Assembly: GCF_005116645.1 (NCBI RefSeq) | Contig: NZ_SWCM01000006.1 | Span: 124,001 to 188,000 of the forward strand | DNA: 64,000 nt | Source of the DNA: Desulfopila sp. IMCC35006 | GTDB taxonomy: Bacteria; Desulfobacterota; Desulfobulbia; Desulfobulbales; Desulfocapsaceae | Reading direction: 5' to 3' | In this document: piece by piece, positions 9,197 through 19,954 of the stretch | Layout: every line of letters begins with the position of its first letter | Position numbering within the stretch: the first letter of the stretch is position 1 | Notes under the pieces: model-generated | Told to the model about the DNA's origin: nothing | Databases searched by the model: none | What the model saw: only the letters and a program-made list of their open reading frames with translations | Program-made: the position numbers and the translations under genes

Positions 9197-9883
9197 ATGC
9201 GCTCCGACACCAACATCCTGCAGAATATCCCCGACGGAAAGCCCGTTCGAATCTTCCTCCCTCTTCTGAACCGACCAGAACGGGTCAGAGCCCAGTGTCT
9301 CTATCAGAAAAGTGAACCACCAAAATTTTCCCTTTTGTTCAAATCGGGAGTTCTGCCTGTTGAGGAAGTCGATATAGAAAAGCCGTGCATTATCAGCATC
9401 GACATGGGCGGACCGACCGTGTCATTAGAAGCCATGATCCAAAAGATCAGCAATCAGCAGACCCTGGCCATGATCGTGCAAAAGTCGATAAGCCATGATC
9501 AGATGCGTGAATATTTCCGAGTTGATGCGGTGACCAGAGTAATTTCAAAATCCTTTCAGACTGAGCATTTCAACAATCAAACTGAACCATGGTCGGCTGA
9601 GGGGCATACCGTTGATATCAGCGGCAGCGGGATTCTGGCCATATTTAACGAAAAGCCCCAGCCGGATCGGCCGGTGACACTGGAAATCATGATCCCGTCC
9701 CTTGAGCCCGAGACCATCAAGGTTCTGGCCCATCAGATTCGGGTGCAGGAATTACATGACGGCCGTTTTGAGGTTGCCTATCATTTTGACGATATAACCA
9801 CTGAAGACCGAGATAAAATTATTGGCTGTTGTCTTGTCATACAAAGGAAAATGCTCCGCCTGAAAGTGATGGTGAAAGAGTAG
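9197..9883 (+). CDS. PilZ-domain c-di-GMP effector protein (first copy)
   Basis: 228 residues. The C-terminal PilZ domain (about residues 100-215) shows the two c-di-GMP binding signatures: QMREYFRVDAV (RxxxR) and VDISGSGIL (D/N-x-S-x-x-G). The N-terminal ~95 residues form a YcgR-N-like beta barrel. Such proteins couple c-di-GMP to flagellar motor behaviour, consistent with the flagellar surroundings. It is 2 nt from the next PilZ gene and is probably its tandem duplicate. RBS AGGA lies before the ATG. Confidence 0.88.
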   Translation: MRSDTNILQNIPDGKPVRIFLPLLNRPERVRAQCLYQKSEPPKFSLLFKSGVLPVEEVDIEKPCIISIDMGGPTVSLEAMIQKISNQQTLAMIVQKSISHDQMREYFRVDAVTRVISKSFQTEHFNNQTEPWSAEGHTVDISGSGILAIFNEKPQPDRPVTLEIMIPSLEPETIKVLAHQIRVQELHDGRFEVAYHFDDITTEDRDKIIGCCLVIQRKMLRLKVMVKE

Positions 9884-9885
9884 TT

Positions 9886-10560
9886 ATGTCCACAGATATC
9901 ATATCCATCGTCGAATCCATCCCTGACCGCCAACCGGCATCTCTTACGGTAACTGACCCGACGGGCAATACGATCAAGCTCCCCTGCAACTTTAAAGAAT
10001 CGGAAGCACCTGGTTTTTTCCTGTTGTTCTCCGCCGGGACCATCCCAGAAAATATTGGCAAGGATTGGCGATGCGCCCTGGTCAGTAAAGACTCAAACGA
10101 AGAGACGGTCACCTTCTCCGCAAAAATTGTCGAGCTGCTGAACAACCGGGTTATTGAGCTGGTGGCGAAAAAATCAATCCGCCCCGAAGATCTCCGAGAA
10201 TATTTCCGGGTGAATATCAAGGCGCCGGTAGCTATTTTCTACGACCCAGGCACAAAGGGCAGTGATGAACAGCCACTTGAACTGAAGGGAGAAACGGTCG
10301 ACATCTCCCAGACCGGGGTATTGACAATGCTCTCTGATGACTGCCGGATTTCCTTACCGGTAATTATTGAGCTGAACCTGCCCAATCCGGCCGAGACGGT
10401 TATCTGCACGGGTTGTGTCGTCCGCTCGAAAAGGGTGCGTAAAGGTCGCTGGCTGACCTCTTTTCATTTCGATCAAATATCCGATAAAGCAAGAGATATT
10501 ATCGCCAAAAACTGCTTTGCCGAACAACGCCGCCAGCTGCGAGAGAATATCCATACTTGA
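9886..10560 (+). CDS. PilZ-domain c-di-GMP effector protein (second copy)
   Basis: 224 residues from the ATG at 9886, chosen because GAAAGAG precedes it and because it starts right after the stop of the first PilZ gene; a start at 9829 would overlap that gene by 55 nt. The layout is the same: a beta-rich N-terminal domain, then PilZ with LREYFRVNIKAPV (RxxxR) and VDISQTGVL (DxSxxG). The two paralogues could differ in c-di-GMP affinity or partner. Confidence 0.88.
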   Translation: MSTDIISIVESIPDRQPASLTVTDPTGNTIKLPCNFKESEAPGFFLLFSAGTIPENIGKDWRCALVSKDSNEETVTFSAKIVELLNNRVIELVAKKSIRPEDLREYFRVNIKAPVAIFYDPGTKGSDEQPLELKGETVDISQTGVLTMLSDDCRISLPVIIELNLPNPAETVICTGCVVRSKRVRKGRWLTSFHFDQISDKARDIIAKNCFAEQRRQLRENIHT

Positions 10561-10619
10561 AGCAGGGGCTGGCTGATTCTCCGGATTAATTTTTCACTGC
10601 CCTCGACGGATAAAAACAT

Positions 10620-11663
10620 ATGGCCACTATCCTCCCCCTCACCTCCATAGCCACTATCGGCTCTGCGACGTCGCAAGGCAGAGGGCGCAGCCAGGGACAA
10701 CAGCCGCAGACCGAAGGCCAGCTGCTCAAAGCTTTAGTCGTTGAGGCCAGGGGAGACAACCGTTTTATCCTGGATATTGGCGGTACCCGGCAGGCCGTCC
10801 GCTCAGAGGCGGCTCTCGCCCCGGGCCAGTCGCTCAGGCTCCAGGTGGTCAGGACCGAGCCGCAGGTTGAGCTGCAGATTGTCGCAAGTCCTCTCAGCCA
10901 GCTCCAGGGCAGGTCTCTGACAATGCTTGGCAAAGCGATAGATCTGACCGGTCTGGTGCAAAATTTTCAGCAACAGGACCCATCACTGCTCGAGAGACTC
11001 TCCCCCGCCACCCGCTCAACCCTTGAAGGCTTCTTTACCCTGCAGCAAAGCGGGGTGGAGGGAAAAGAAGGCGGTCTCGTGCTCAGGCAACTCATCAATA
11101 CTCTTGGCCTGAACCTGGAACAATTACTTGCCCGGGGCGATAAAGACAGCGCATTGCACACCCTGAAGGCGGCACTGCTGGAAATAACCAACAGTTTTAC
11201 ATCTCCCGGCGATATAACCGAAAGCACCCGAAAAATCCTCACCACTCTTGAACTTTTTCAACTTGTTCAACTGCAGACGACCAATGATACGCAGCTCATC
11301 CTCCCCCTCCCGTTGCCCTTTCTCGAACAGGGCTATTTGCTCATTAACCAGGACGACAAGGATTCCGGAGAAAACAATACCGCCGGTGCGGAAAATCGTT
11401 TTTCCGTGCACCTGACCGTCTCTGGGCTTGGCAATCTTCAAGTCGATTTTTTACAGAATGCTGAAGGACTGTTTATAAGATTTCGTGCCGACTCTCAGGA
11501 AAAAGCCGATTTTATAGCAACATACAGTGCAGATCTAACAAAGGCTCTTACAGATATTCCGCTGATAAATGTATCGTTTTCCGCTAACGCCCCCGATCCA
11601 ATCCAGGACCTGGTCCGCCAGCTTGTACCAGCCGGCAACCAGATACTTGATACCAAGGCTTAA
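10620..11663 (+). CDS. FliK-like hook-length control protein candidate
   Basis: 347 residues. There is a Gln/Gly-rich N-terminus, an SpoIIIAA/OB-like stretch with a conserved LRLQVV phrase near residue 80, a helical middle, and a C-terminal domain (about residues 250-340: VHLTVSGLGNLQVDF ... FIRFRADS ... INVSFS) of the type found in FliK C-terminal domains. It is coupled (1-nt gap) to a FlhB C-terminal-like gene, the partner FliK would bind to switch export specificity. It is shorter than typical FliK, so it may be a diverged paralogue. Confidence 0.65.
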   Translation: MATILPLTSIATIGSATSQGRGRSQGQQPQTEGQLLKALVVEARGDNRFILDIGGTRQAVRSEAALAPGQSLRLQVVRTEPQVELQIVASPLSQLQGRSLTMLGKAIDLTGLVQNFQQQDPSLLERLSPATRSTLEGFFTLQQSGVEGKEGGLVLRQLINTLGLNLEQLLARGDKDSALHTLKAALLEITNSFTSPGDITESTRKILTTLELFQLVQLQTTNDTQLILPLPLPFLEQGYLLINQDDKDSGENNTAGAENRFSVHLTVSGLGNLQVDFLQNAEGLFIRFRADSQEKADFIATYSADLTKALTDIPLINVSFSANAPDPIQDLVRQLVPAGNQILDTKA

Positions 11664-11664
11664 A

Positions 11665-11964
11665 ATGGTTGAACGAAAATCGACAGGAAAAACGCCGGCG
11701 AAAGCCATTGCTATTGTCTACAACGAAAATGAGTCGGCGGCACCGAAGGTGGTTGCCACCGGCAAAGGGGTCATTGCCGAAAAAATTATAGCCACCGCCA
11801 GAGAAGCCGGAATCCATATCCAGGAGGATGCCGACCTGGTCGAGCTTTTGGCAAAGATACCAATCGGTGATGAAATCCCGACGGAACTGTACCAGACCGT
11901 CGCCGAAGTGCTCGCGTTTGTCTATCAGATAAATGAGAAATTCAAGGAGAAGACCAGCAGGTAA
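11665..11964 (+). CDS. Stand-alone FlhB C-terminal domain protein (FlhX/YlqH-like)
   Basis: 99 residues from the ATG at 11665, one base after the stop of the FliK-like gene; a longer reading from 11569 would be out of frame over that gene. The sequence corresponds to the cytoplasmic domain of FlhB: KAIAIVYNENESAAPKVVATG, then AREAGIHIQEDADLVELL, IPIGDEIPTELYQTVAEVLAFVY. It lacks the membrane part and the NPTH autocleavage motif of full FlhB. Related small proteins in other bacteria can substitute for part of FlhB; a role in export gating with the adjacent FliK-like protein is inferred. Confidence 0.88.
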   Translation: MVERKSTGKTPAKAIAIVYNENESAAPKVVATGKGVIAEKIIATAREAGIHIQEDADLVELLAKIPIGDEIPTELYQTVAEVLAFVYQINEKFKEKTSR

Positions 11965-12079
11965 AAAAGGCGGGCTGCCCCACCTGCGCTTCATACTTTA
12001 CAGCCTGACAGGGAGAATGAACCCAGCAATACAAGAAGATGCTACTTCGTTTACAAATTTTTCTGGCTCGGCAGAAGTG

Positions 12080-13606
12080 TCATGGTTTTTTTAACTGAAT
12101 CTCATAAATATCAGTTCTCCTGTCTTTTAGATTGGTAACACTCCCTACGTTATGAAGTTCTTTCAAGAGCTCCAGATCAACATCGACAACCAATATCATC
12201 TCTGTGTTGGGAGTAGATTCTGCTTTAATACCATCCGGAGGAAAGGCGAAATCACAGGGAGTAAATACAGCTGATTGAGCATATTGAATATCCATATTCT
12301 CAACTTGCGGCAAATTCCCAACACATCCGGCAATTGCGACATAACACTCATTTTCCACCGCTCTTGCCTGAGCGCATATTTTTACTCTTGAAAAACAATT
12401 TTGCGTGTCGGTCAGGAAAGGGACAAAAAGTATTTTCATCCCATAGTTAGCTAGAATTCTCCCCAGTTCCGGAAACTCACTATCATAGCAGATAAGAACG
12501 CCTATTTTTCCACAATCGGTATCAATGACTTTTAATTCATCCGAACCTTTCAGCCCCCAAACTTTTTTCTCGTCTGGCGTAACATGCATTTTTGCGTATT
12601 TTTCGACCAAGCCATCTCTTTTGCAGACAAAACCGACATTATATAGATGTCCATCTCGAAGTTCAGGCATACTACCGGTTATTATATTTATATTATAGGC
12701 GATTGCTAATCTTGAAAATTCATCTTTGAATTTTGGGGTGAATTTAGCCAATTCTCTGATGGCTTCAGCTTCCCCCAAATGATTGAATGTGGCCATTAAC
12801 GGGGCGTTGAAAAACTCCGGAAACAGCGCAAAATCACTCCGGTAGTTTGAAACAGCGTCAACAAAATATTCAGCCTGTTCCAGCACTTCGTCAATATTCT
12901 TGAATGGTCTTACCTGCCATTGAATGAGACCCAACCTAATGACAGTCTTCTGAGACATAGGCTTTTTTGACGGCTTGGAATAATAAATATTATCCCAGGC
13001 TAACAATGAAGCATATTCACAACTTTCAACATCCCCCTCAAGATAATTTTTTAAAACCCTTTTCACATAGAAGTCATTTGAAAGCTGAAAATTTAATACC
13101 GGATCGTAAATCTCTCTTGCTCTGACCTTTGCGATATATTCTTTTGGCGTTAATTCGTTGGAGTGCTCTTTATAATTCGGCAACCTGCCACCGAACATAA
13201 TACCTTTGAGATTCAGCTCCTCACACAGCTCCTGCCGAAATTCATACAATCGCCGGCCAAGCCGCAAACCGCGATATTTTTGACTAATAAATACATCAAT
13301 ACCATAAAGGGTATCACCTTCATCGTCGTGCGTATCAAAGGTATAGTTTCCGGTTATCTCTTTATAGGTATGGGAATCGTCAAATTTGCTGTAATCAACG
13401 ATGATACTGAGCGCAAATCCGGCCAGACTGCCATTTATCTTTATGCCAACCTGACCTCTCGGGAATTTATTGAGCAATGCGGAAAATTCTTCATATGTCC
13501 AGCTTGAATCATCTAAATGCCTATATTCGTCTTCCATCAATGCAACAATATTTGCATGGTCATCGAGAGAAAGGTAGGTAAGTTCAATCTTATCTATGGA
13601 ATCCAT
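12080..13606 (-). CDS. Fused GNAT acetyltransferase / nitrilase-family amidohydrolase
   Basis: 508 residues. Residues about 5-205 are a GNAT acyl-CoA transferase domain (GLRLGRRLYEFRQ around 113-125 is the CoA-binding turn). Residues about 222-505 are a carbon-nitrogen hydrolase domain with the full catalytic triad: Glu264 in LFPEFF, Lys339 in KYAKMH and Cys373 in LICYDSEFP. This two-domain arrangement is a known family of unknown substrate. It is convergent with the upstream flagellar unit and stands alone. RBS AAAGGT lies before the ATG. Confidence 0.93.
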   Translation of the reverse strand: MDSIDKIELTYLSLDDHANIVALMEDEYRHLDDSSWTYEEFSALLNKFPRGQVGIKINGSLAGFALSIIVDYSKFDDSHTYKEITGNYTFDTHDDEGDTLYGIDVFISQKYRGLRLGRRLYEFRQELCEELNLKGIMFGGRLPNYKEHSNELTPKEYIAKVRAREIYDPVLNFQLSNDFYVKRVLKNYLEGDVESCEYASLLAWDNIYYSKPSKKPMSQKTVIRLGLIQWQVRPFKNIDEVLEQAEYFVDAVSNYRSDFALFPEFFNAPLMATFNHLGEAEAIRELAKFTPKFKDEFSRLAIAYNINIITGSMPELRDGHLYNVGFVCKRDGLVEKYAKMHVTPDEKKVWGLKGSDELKVIDTDCGKIGVLICYDSEFPELGRILANYGMKILFVPFLTDTQNCFSRVKICAQARAVENECYVAIAGCVGNLPQVENMDIQYAQSAVFTPCDFAFPPDGIKAESTPNTEMILVVDVDLELLKELHNVGSVTNLKDRRTDIYEIQLKKP

Positions 13607-13811
13607 ATTTTTACCTTTATTACGTTGAGATGGAGTTGGGCAGAAGATGTTAATTGTGCTGAACGCCCGGTACGCCTCGGTCCAGGAAACAACGGAACCG
13701 GGAATATTATATTGAGGGAAATTACACCGACACTGAAGAGGTTATAGACCTCCTCGAACGTGGCAAACTTGTAAAATGATCATGAAATTGACGCAGTATT
13801 TCACGCTCCAA

Positions 13812-13848
13812 ACAAAAAAGGGTTTACAGAAAATTCTGTAAACCCTTT
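13812..13848 (-). terminator. Rho-independent terminator of the tRNA-Val/tRNA-Asp transcript
   Basis: A perfect inverted repeat (GGGTTTACAGA / TCTGTAAACCC, 4-nt loop) is followed on the minus strand by a run of T, 6 nt beyond tRNA-Asp. Confidence 0.85.
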
Positions 13849-13853
13849 ATATT

Positions 13854-13930
13854 TGGCGGAGCGGACGGGACTCGAACCCGCGACCTCCGGCGTGACAGGC
13901 CGGCATTCTAACCAGCTGAACTACCGCTCC
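13854..13930 (-). tRNA. tRNA-Asp (GTC)
   Basis: On the minus strand the sequence folds as a 77-nt cloverleaf. The acceptor GGAGCGG pairs with CCGCTCC, the discriminator is G, CCA is encoded, the anticodon loop is CTGTCAC, and the T arm contains GGTTCGAGTCC. Confidence 0.96.
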
Positions 13931-13980
13931 AAAATTGCTACTGATTTGATGCTAACCTATTACATTCATTTTTTTGGTTG

Positions 13981-14056
13981 TGGTGGGCGACACAGGGCTT
14001 GAACCTGTGACCCTCGGCTTGTAAGGCCGATGCTCTCCCAGCTGAGCTAGTCGCCC
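13981..14056 (-). tRNA. tRNA-Val (TAC)
   Basis: A minus-strand 76-nt cloverleaf: acceptor GGGCGAC, D arm AGCTCAGCTGGGAGAGC, anticodon loop CTTACAA, T loop GGTTCAAGCC, encoded CCA. It is 50 nt upstream of tRNA-Asp and probably cotranscribed. Confidence 0.96.
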
Positions 14057-14176
14057 CCGTCGCAACCAATGGTGAACGAGTATTTACCAATTTCACCCCC
14101 CTGCGTCAAGAAAAAAAAAGCCATTCCGCAGATTATCATCATAATTATGATTTTTATCTTTTATTTCAAAAAGATA

Positions 14177-16531
14177 TTACGCTTTAAAGAGGCTTTGACC
14201 TTCCTGTAACAGCAAGGCGTGGCCCAGCACTTCATCCATATGATTGACCACGTCAATGGTCAGAGATTTTCTAATCTTAACCGGAACATCGTTCAGGTCC
14301 CGTTCGTTTGCCTTGGGGATAAGAACATGGGTAATGTTGCCGCGTTTTGCCGCAAGGAGTTTCTCCGTCAACCCGCCGATCGGCAGCACCCTGCCCCTGA
14401 GGGTAATCTCTCCGGTCATAGCCATATGATGCTTGACCGGAATCTTCAGCAAAGCGGAAACCAGGGTCGTTGCAATAGTAATTCCCGCCGAGGGGCCATC
14501 TTTGGGAATGGCGCCTTCAGGGACATGGATATGGATATCCAGCTTCTGGTAAAAATCCTCATCAAGCCCCAGCACCTTGGCTCGGGAGCGTACGTAACTG
14601 AGAGCGGCCTGAGCCGATTCCTGCATAACTTCCCCCAGCTTTCCGGTGATGGTCAATTTCCCGGCACCGGTCATCAGGGTAGCCTCAATCTGGAGGAGTT
14701 CACCGCCGACCTCGGTCCAGGCAAGACCGGTAGTCAGGCCGATCTCGTCATTTTCCTCGGCCAGCCCGTATCGATATCTGGGGGTGCCAAGATACTTGCC
14801 GACCGATTGGACACCGATGCGATATTTTTTATTCTTGTTGCTCTTCGTAGTTCTGCCGTTTTTCTTTAATCTCTCCCGGGCAATCTTACGACAGAGAGAG
14901 GCGATGATTCTTTCCAGATTTCTAACGCCTGCCTCCCGGGTGTAACGCCGAATAATTTCCAGGATACCACCATCGGTCAGCTGGATGTCATTGGGTTTGA
15001 ATCCATTTGCTTCCAGCTGTTTGGGAATCAGGTAGCCCATGCCGATTTTCAATTTATCTTCTTCGGTATACCCGCTGATCTGGATGATCTCCATCCGGTC
15101 CTGCAGCGGCACCGGAATGCCATGCAGGTTATTGGCGGTAGTGATAAAAAAGACCTCGGATAAATCATAGTCGATGTCGAGATAATGATCGTTGAAGGCA
15201 ACGTTTTGTTCGGGATCCAATACCTCCAGCAAGGCTGAAGATGGATCGCCCCGAAAATCCATCGACATCTTATCCACTTCATCAAGACAGAAGACCGGGT
15301 TGGCTACCCCAACCTTTTGCATTGACTGGATAATCTTGCCCGGCATCGCCCCGATATAGGTTCTTCGATGGCCGCGGATTTCCGCTTCGTCCCGCACCCC
15401 GCCAAGAGAAAGACGGGCAAATTTTCTACCCATGGCCCGGGCAATGGACTTGCAGATGGATGTTTTACCGACGCCGGGAGGGCCGACGAGACAGAGAATC
15501 GGCCCTTTTATCTTTTTTACCTGGGTCTGAACCGCCAGATATTCCAGGATTCTTTCTTTGGGTTTAGGCAGACCATAATGATCCTCATCGAGGATCTTTT
15601 CGGCCTTGTTTATGTCAATCTTTGAGGTATCCTTTACATCCCAGGGCAGACTGACGATACAATCAATATAGTTGCGAACGACAGTCGTTTCGGCCGACAT
15701 GGGCGGCATGCTTCTAAGTTTCTTGAATTCTTTCAGTGCCTTGTCTTTGGCCAACGCCGGCATTTTTTTATTTTTAATGGTCTCTTCGAGCTCACCCATC
15801 TCATCGAGGCCATCTTCATTCTGGCCAATTTCGGTCTGGATCTCCCGGACCTTTTCGCCAAGATAATAATCCCGCTGGGTCTTGCCCATGCGCATTTTCA
15901 CCTTGGCGTTGATCTTCATCTCGAGCTCCGCGAGTTCGATTTCGCGGTCTAATACCTCCAGCACCTTGGCTATTCTTTCGGTGAGTGGCTCAATTTCCAG
16001 GATCTCTTGTTTTTCCTCACTTTTAAGCGGTAAATGCGCACAGATGACATTCAGCATTTTCAAAGGATTATCCATCGACTTGACTGAACTGACGACCTCT
16101 TTGGCAATTTTTTTATTGCTGGTCGCATACTGCTCAAAGAATTTTCGCAATTCCCGCTCAAAGGCGATCAATTCAGTGGTCGGCTCGAGATTATCTATCC
16201 GTTCCTCGACTTCCGCCTGCAAAAAATCATCCTTTGGAACATAGGAAATAATCTTCGCCCGGTTTTTTCCTTCAACCAGGGCTTTGATCGTTCCATCGGG
16301 CAGTCGGAGCAACTGCATTACCGTCGCGAGTGTGCCAAAGCTGTAGAGGTCATCACTGGCTGGATCGTCAATGGTAGCCTTGCGCTGTGTTACCAGAAGA
16401 ATATCCGTCTTCTTTTCCATTGCATCTTCGAGTGCCTGAATGGACTTTTTCCGGCCGACAACTAATGGGGCAACCATATGCGGAAAAATGACTATATCCC
16501 GAAGTGGCATCAAGGGGTAAAGTTTTGTCAC
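14177..16531 (-). CDS. lon: ATP-dependent protease Lon
   Basis: 784 residues, the standard LonA length. It has the N-terminal substrate-recognition LAN domain ([19 protein letters not shown]), the AAA+ module with Walker [10 protein letters not shown], and the C-terminal Ser-Lys protease domain with PKDGPSAG (catalytic Ser near 680) and [10 protein letters not shown] (catalytic Lys near 720). It degrades misfolded and regulatory proteins. The start is GTG at 16531, supported by AAAGGAGATTTT. It lies downstream of clpX in the conserved tig-clpP-clpX-lon order. Confidence 0.98.
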   Translation of the reverse strand: MTKLYPLMPLRDIVIFPHMVAPLVVGRKKSIQALEDAMEKKTDILLVTQRKATIDDPASDDLYSFGTLATVMQLLRLPDGTIKALVEGKNRAKIISYVPKDDFLQAEVEERIDNLEPTTELIAFERELRKFFEQYATSNKKIAKEVVSSVKSMDNPLKMLNVICAHLPLKSEEKQEILEIEPLTERIAKVLEVLDREIELAELEMKINAKVKMRMGKTQRDYYLGEKVREIQTEIGQNEDGLDEMGELEETIKNKKMPALAKDKALKEFKKLRSMPPMSAETTVVRNYIDCIVSLPWDVKDTSKIDINKAEKILDEDHYGLPKPKERILEYLAVQTQVKKIKGPILCLVGPPGVGKTSICKSIARAMGRKFARLSLGGVRDEAEIRGHRRTYIGAMPGKIIQSMQKVGVANPVFCLDEVDKMSMDFRGDPSSALLEVLDPEQNVAFNDHYLDIDYDLSEVFFITTANNLHGIPVPLQDRMEIIQISGYTEEDKLKIGMGYLIPKQLEANGFKPNDIQLTDGGILEIIRRYTREAGVRNLERIIASLCRKIARERLKKNGRTTKSNKNKKYRIGVQSVGKYLGTPRYRYGLAEENDEIGLTTGLAWTEVGGELLQIEATLMTGAGKLTITGKLGEVMQESAQAALSYVRSRAKVLGLDEDFYQKLDIHIHVPEGAIPKDGPSAGITIATTLVSALLKIPVKHHMAMTGEITLRGRVLPIGGLTEKLLAAKRGNITHVLIPKANERDLNDVPVKIRKSLTIDVVNHMDEVLGHALLLQEGQSLFKA

Positions 16532-16601
16532 AAAATCTCCTTTGAAATGTACATTACTGTTGCAACGATAAAATACCTAAGCGAAGATAATCAACGAGCT
16601 A

Positions 16602-17873
16602 TCAGGCTGTTTTCAACTGTTCATCCGCACTGTCACTGTGGTACAAGATAACCGGATATTCACCCTGAGTTATGACCTGCTCACTGATTACGCATTCCTG
16701 CACGCCTTGCCTGGAGGGAAGATCGTACATCACTTCCAGCATGGCTTCTTCCATAACCGATCGCAGACCGCGAGCCCCCGATTTTCTTTTCAGGGCTTTG
16801 GCTGCAATAGCTGTCAGGGCCCCTTCGGTAAAACTGAGCGTGATACCGTCAAACTCAAACAGCTTCTGGTATTGTTTGGTCAAGGCATTTTTCGGTTCCT
16901 TCAGGATGCGGATCAGATCCGCTTCCACCAGTTCTTCCATGGTAGCAATAACCGGCAATCGTCCAACCAGTTCAGGAATGAGACCAAATTTCAGGAGATC
17001 TTCCGGCTGGACCATTTTCAACAGTTCGCCGATTTTCTTCTTTTCATCACCGGTAACCTTTGCCCCAAAACCGATGGATTTGGCACCCTGCCGCCGGCTG
17101 ACCACAGAGTCAAGCCCGACAAACGCTCCGCCACAGATAAATAGAATATTGGTCGTATCTATCTGGACCAGTTCCTGCTGGGGATGCTTTCTGCCGCCTT
17201 TTGGCGGAATAGAGGCATTGGTTCCTTCGATAATTTTCAAGAGCGCCTGCTGCACGCCTTCCCCGGATACGTCTCTGGTGAGTGACGGGCTGTCAGATTT
17301 TCGGGCAATTTTATCGATCTCGTCGATATAAATAATTCCCCTCTGGGCCTTCTCCACATCGTAGTCTGCCGCCTGCAGCAGGCTTACCAGGATATTTTCG
17401 ACATCTTCGCCGACATAGCCGGCTTCGGTAAGTGTGGTTGCATCGGCCATACAGAAAGGCACATTTAATATCCTGGCCAAAGTCTGGGCCACCAGGGTCT
17501 TGCCGGAACCGGTCGGCCCTACCAGAATTATATTCGATTTCTGCAGCTCGACCGAATCATCCTCCACCGGTGCGTCAATTCGTTTATAGTGATTATGCAC
17601 CGCAACCGAGAGAACTTTTTTGGCATATTCCTGGCCAATCACGTATTCATCGAGGTAGGCGTTGATTTCCTTTGGTTTCAGAGAAATCCTGCGATCTTCC
17701 ACCGGCTCTTCGAACTCCGGGCCATCCTTGTCGTGGACTATTTCATTGCAGAGCTGAATACACTCATCACAGATAAACACGTCCGGCCCGGCAATGAGTT
17801 TGCCGACCTCATCCTGATTTTTTCCGCAGAAAGAGCATACACAATCAGGCCCGTTGTTATTTACATCATCCAT
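16602..17873 (-). CDS. clpX: ATP-dependent Clp protease, ATPase subunit ClpX
   Basis: 423 residues. The N-terminal zinc-binding domain has the four Cys pattern (CSFCGKNQ ... [10 protein letters not shown]), followed by AAA+ Walker A GPTGSGKT and Walker [12 protein letters not shown]. ClpX unfolds tagged substrates and feeds ClpP. The start is 3 nt after the clpP stop, and its ribosome-binding site (GAGGA) lies inside the end of clpP, so the two are translationally linked. Confidence 0.98.
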   Translation of the reverse strand: MDDVNNNGPDCVCSFCGKNQDEVGKLIAGPDVFICDECIQLCNEIVHDKDGPEFEEPVEDRRISLKPKEINAYLDEYVIGQEYAKKVLSVAVHNHYKRIDAPVEDDSVELQKSNIILVGPTGSGKTLVAQTLARILNVPFCMADATTLTEAGYVGEDVENILVSLLQAADYDVEKAQRGIIYIDEIDKIARKSDSPSLTRDVSGEGVQQALLKIIEGTNASIPPKGGRKHPQQELVQIDTTNILFICGGAFVGLDSVVSRRQGAKSIGFGAKVTGDEKKKIGELLKMVQPEDLLKFGLIPELVGRLPVIATMEELVEADLIRILKEPKNALTKQYQKLFEFDGITLSFTEGALTAIAAKALKRKSGARGLRSVMEEAMLEVMYDLPSRQGVQECVISEQVITQGEYPVILYHSDSADEQLKTA

Positions 17874-17876
17874 ACT

Positions 17877-18476
17877 TTAATCCTCGACTAATTCTTCCCG
17901 TTTAGTAAGTACCTTATCAATGATACCATATTCCTGGGCTTCACTTGCACTCATAAAATAATCGCGATCGGTGTCTGCGGTAATTTTTTCGAGCGGCCGC
18001 TTGGTGTGATGGGCGAGCAGACGGTTCAGCTCGTCTTTCATCCGCAGGATTTCCCTGGCCTGAATATCAATATCCGTAGCCTGGCCCTGGAATCCACCCA
18101 TCGGCTGGTGAATCATGATCCTGGCATTGGGCAGCGAGTAGCGTTTCCCGTCGGTTCCCGCAGCCAGAAGAAAGGCACCCATGGACGCAGCCTGGCCCAT
18201 GCAGAGAGTCGCAATATCGCACTTGACATATTGCATGGTATCATAAATCGACATACCTGCAGTAACCGAACCACCGGGGGAATTGATATAAAAAGTTATA
18301 TCCTTTTCGGGGTTCTCCGCCTCAAGAAAGAGCAACTGGGCCACAATCACATTGGCCACATCGTCATTGACTCCTGAGCCGAGGAATATAATCCGTTCTT
18401 TTAACAGACGTGAGTAAATATCGTACGCGCGTTCCCCTCGGGGACTCTGCTCCACCACCATCGGCACAAGATTCAT
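17877..18476 (-). CDS. clpP: ATP-dependent Clp protease, proteolytic subunit ClpP
   Basis: 199 residues. The catalytic triad context is clear: Ser in [11 protein letters not shown] (near residue 100), His in MIHQPMGG (near 125), and Asp in TDRDYFMSA (near 174). It assembles as the tetradecameric peptidase of ClpXP. RBS AAGGAG lies before the ATG. The gene sits between tig and clpX on the same strand. Confidence 0.98.
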   Translation of the reverse strand: MNLVPMVVEQSPRGERAYDIYSRLLKERIIFLGSGVNDDVANVIVAQLLFLEAENPEKDITFYINSPGGSVTAGMSIYDTMQYVKCDIATLCMGQAASMGAFLLAAGTDGKRYSLPNARIMIHQPMGGFQGQATDIDIQAREILRMKDELNRLLAHHTKRPLEKITADTDRDYFMSASEAQEYGIIDKVLTKREELVED

Positions 18477-18625
18477 AGGTAACTCTCCTTAAAACGGTTC
18501 GACTGCAAGAGGCGCGGAGCCCTATGCAGTCGTTAATATTTAAAAGCTGTCAATTACATATCCAGCAGGGCTCCCCACCCGATATGCTATTATAATTCTT
18601 TTCCCGGCGTACGCAAGCTGACCTA

Positions 18626-19954
18626 TCAGCTTTTTGCAGCAGCGTCTTCCTCGGTTTCCGGTTCCGCCTTAACAGGGTCGACAAGAACCGCCTCTGCCCG
18701 AAGAAAAGCAAGGATTTTCTCGTTCAGCAATTCATTCATCAAAGGCAGGAGATCGTCACGATTTTTGAAGTATTCTTTTACCTTGGCAACGGACATGTTG
18801 TACATATCGCCGATACGCTTCAGGCCTCTTTCCATATCTTCTTCTTCGACTTTGATCTCTTCAATCTCGGAAATTTTCTTTAACAGAAAATCGCCCCGGA
18901 CCCTTTTTTCTGCCATTACGGCATTCTGTTCCGCCAGTTTTTCTCTGCTCAAGCCGGCAGCTTCGAGGGTCATGCCACTCTGTTCGAACTGTTGTTCCGT
19001 CTGCTTGATCATCTGTTCAATTTCAAATGCGACCAGCCGTTTCGGCACTTCAAATTCATGAGCATCGAGCAGTTTCTGCATTATCTTGTCGGTGAGCGCA
19101 CCCTCGGCCCGCTCCTGGCGCTGCTTGGTGAGCCGCTCTCTGATCGACGCTTTCAAATCGTCCAAAGTCTTGAATTCTTCGCCAGCATCTTTGGCAAATT
19201 CGTCGTTGAGTTCGGCAAGAACCCGCTCTTTAATATCTTTGACGGTAATACGAAATTCTACTTTTTTGCCTTTAAGGATAGGGTTGGGATGCGTCTCCGG
19301 GAAATCGACTTCCTGGGTACCCACTTCCTCCCTGTTCATGCCGATCAGTTTTTCCTCGAACTCCACTCCCATATTGCCTTCACCGACTTCAACGGAGTAG
19401 TTTTCGTTTTTGACCTGAGGCATTGGAGTGCCGTCGTGGTATCCCTGGAAATCGACAATGACCACATCGCCTTTCTGGATCGCTCTATCGGTCACCGAAC
19501 GAAGCACCGCCAGATTTTTCTGCATTTCGGCCAACTCAAGCTGGATTTCTTCATCGGTTACCAGGATTTCTTCTTTTTCGACTTCGAGGCCTTTATACCC
19601 GGCCAGTTCAAACTGGGGACGCACGTCGACTTCGGCAACGAAGGTAAAGGAGCCATCGTCGTTGAACTTGACCTCTTTAATATCGGGATGAACAATGGGA
19701 TCAACTCCATTTTTTTCAATGGCATCGAAATAATTGTCCTGCACCAGCTTCTCTCCAGTCTCTGCTTCAACCTGGCCTTTATAGTATTTGATAATGACAG
19801 AAAGAGGCACCTTGCCACGACGAAAACCTTTCATCTTCACTTCTTTCTTCAGCTTATCGTAAGCCTGGTTCAGTTTAGGTTGAACACTGTCTTCGGGTAG
19901 CGTGACCGTTATTTTTCTTGTGAGAGCGCTAAGCTCTTCAACATTTACATCCAT
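18626..19954 (-). CDS. tig: Trigger factor (ribosome-associated chaperone and prolyl isomerase)
   Basis: 442 residues from the ATG at 19954 (MDVNVEELSALTRKITV), chosen over an upstream ATG at 20020 because it matches the family N-terminus and is preceded by AAAGGATGGG. Domains in order: ribosome-binding domain with GFRRGKVPLSVI (residues about 40-52; the family signature is GFRxGKxP), FKBP-type PPIase (about 150-240), and a long helical C-terminal cradle. The acidic and Ala-rich end is normal. It is first gene of the tig-clpP-clpX-lon block. Confidence 0.97.
   Translation of the reverse strand: MDVNVEELSALTRKITVTLPEDSVQPKLNQAYDKLKKEVKMKGFRRGKVPLSVIIKYYKGQVEAETGEKLVQDNYFDAIEKNGVDPIVHPDIKEVKFNDDGSFTFVAEVDVRPQFELAGYKGLEVEKEEILVTDEEIQLELAEMQKNLAVLRSVTDRAIQKGDVVIVDFQGYHDGTPMPQVKNENYSVEVGEGNMGVEFEEKLIGMNREEVGTQEVDFPETHPNPILKGKKVEFRITVKDIKERVLAELNDEFAKDAGEEFKTLDDLKASIRERLTKQRQERAEGALTDKIMQKLLDAHEFEVPKRLVAFEIEQMIKQTEQQFEQSGMTLEAAGLSREKLAEQNAVMAEKRVRGDFLLKKISEIEEIKVEEEDMERGLKRIGDMYNMSVAKVKEYFKNRDDLLPLMNELLNEKILAFLRAEAVLVDPVKAEPETEEDAAAKS

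Noticed and set aside
13640-13780. Plus-strand frame ending IEGNYTDTEEVIDLLERGKLVK
   Set aside because: It has no start codon or RBS and only about 35 codons are open; at most an unrecognisable gene tail.
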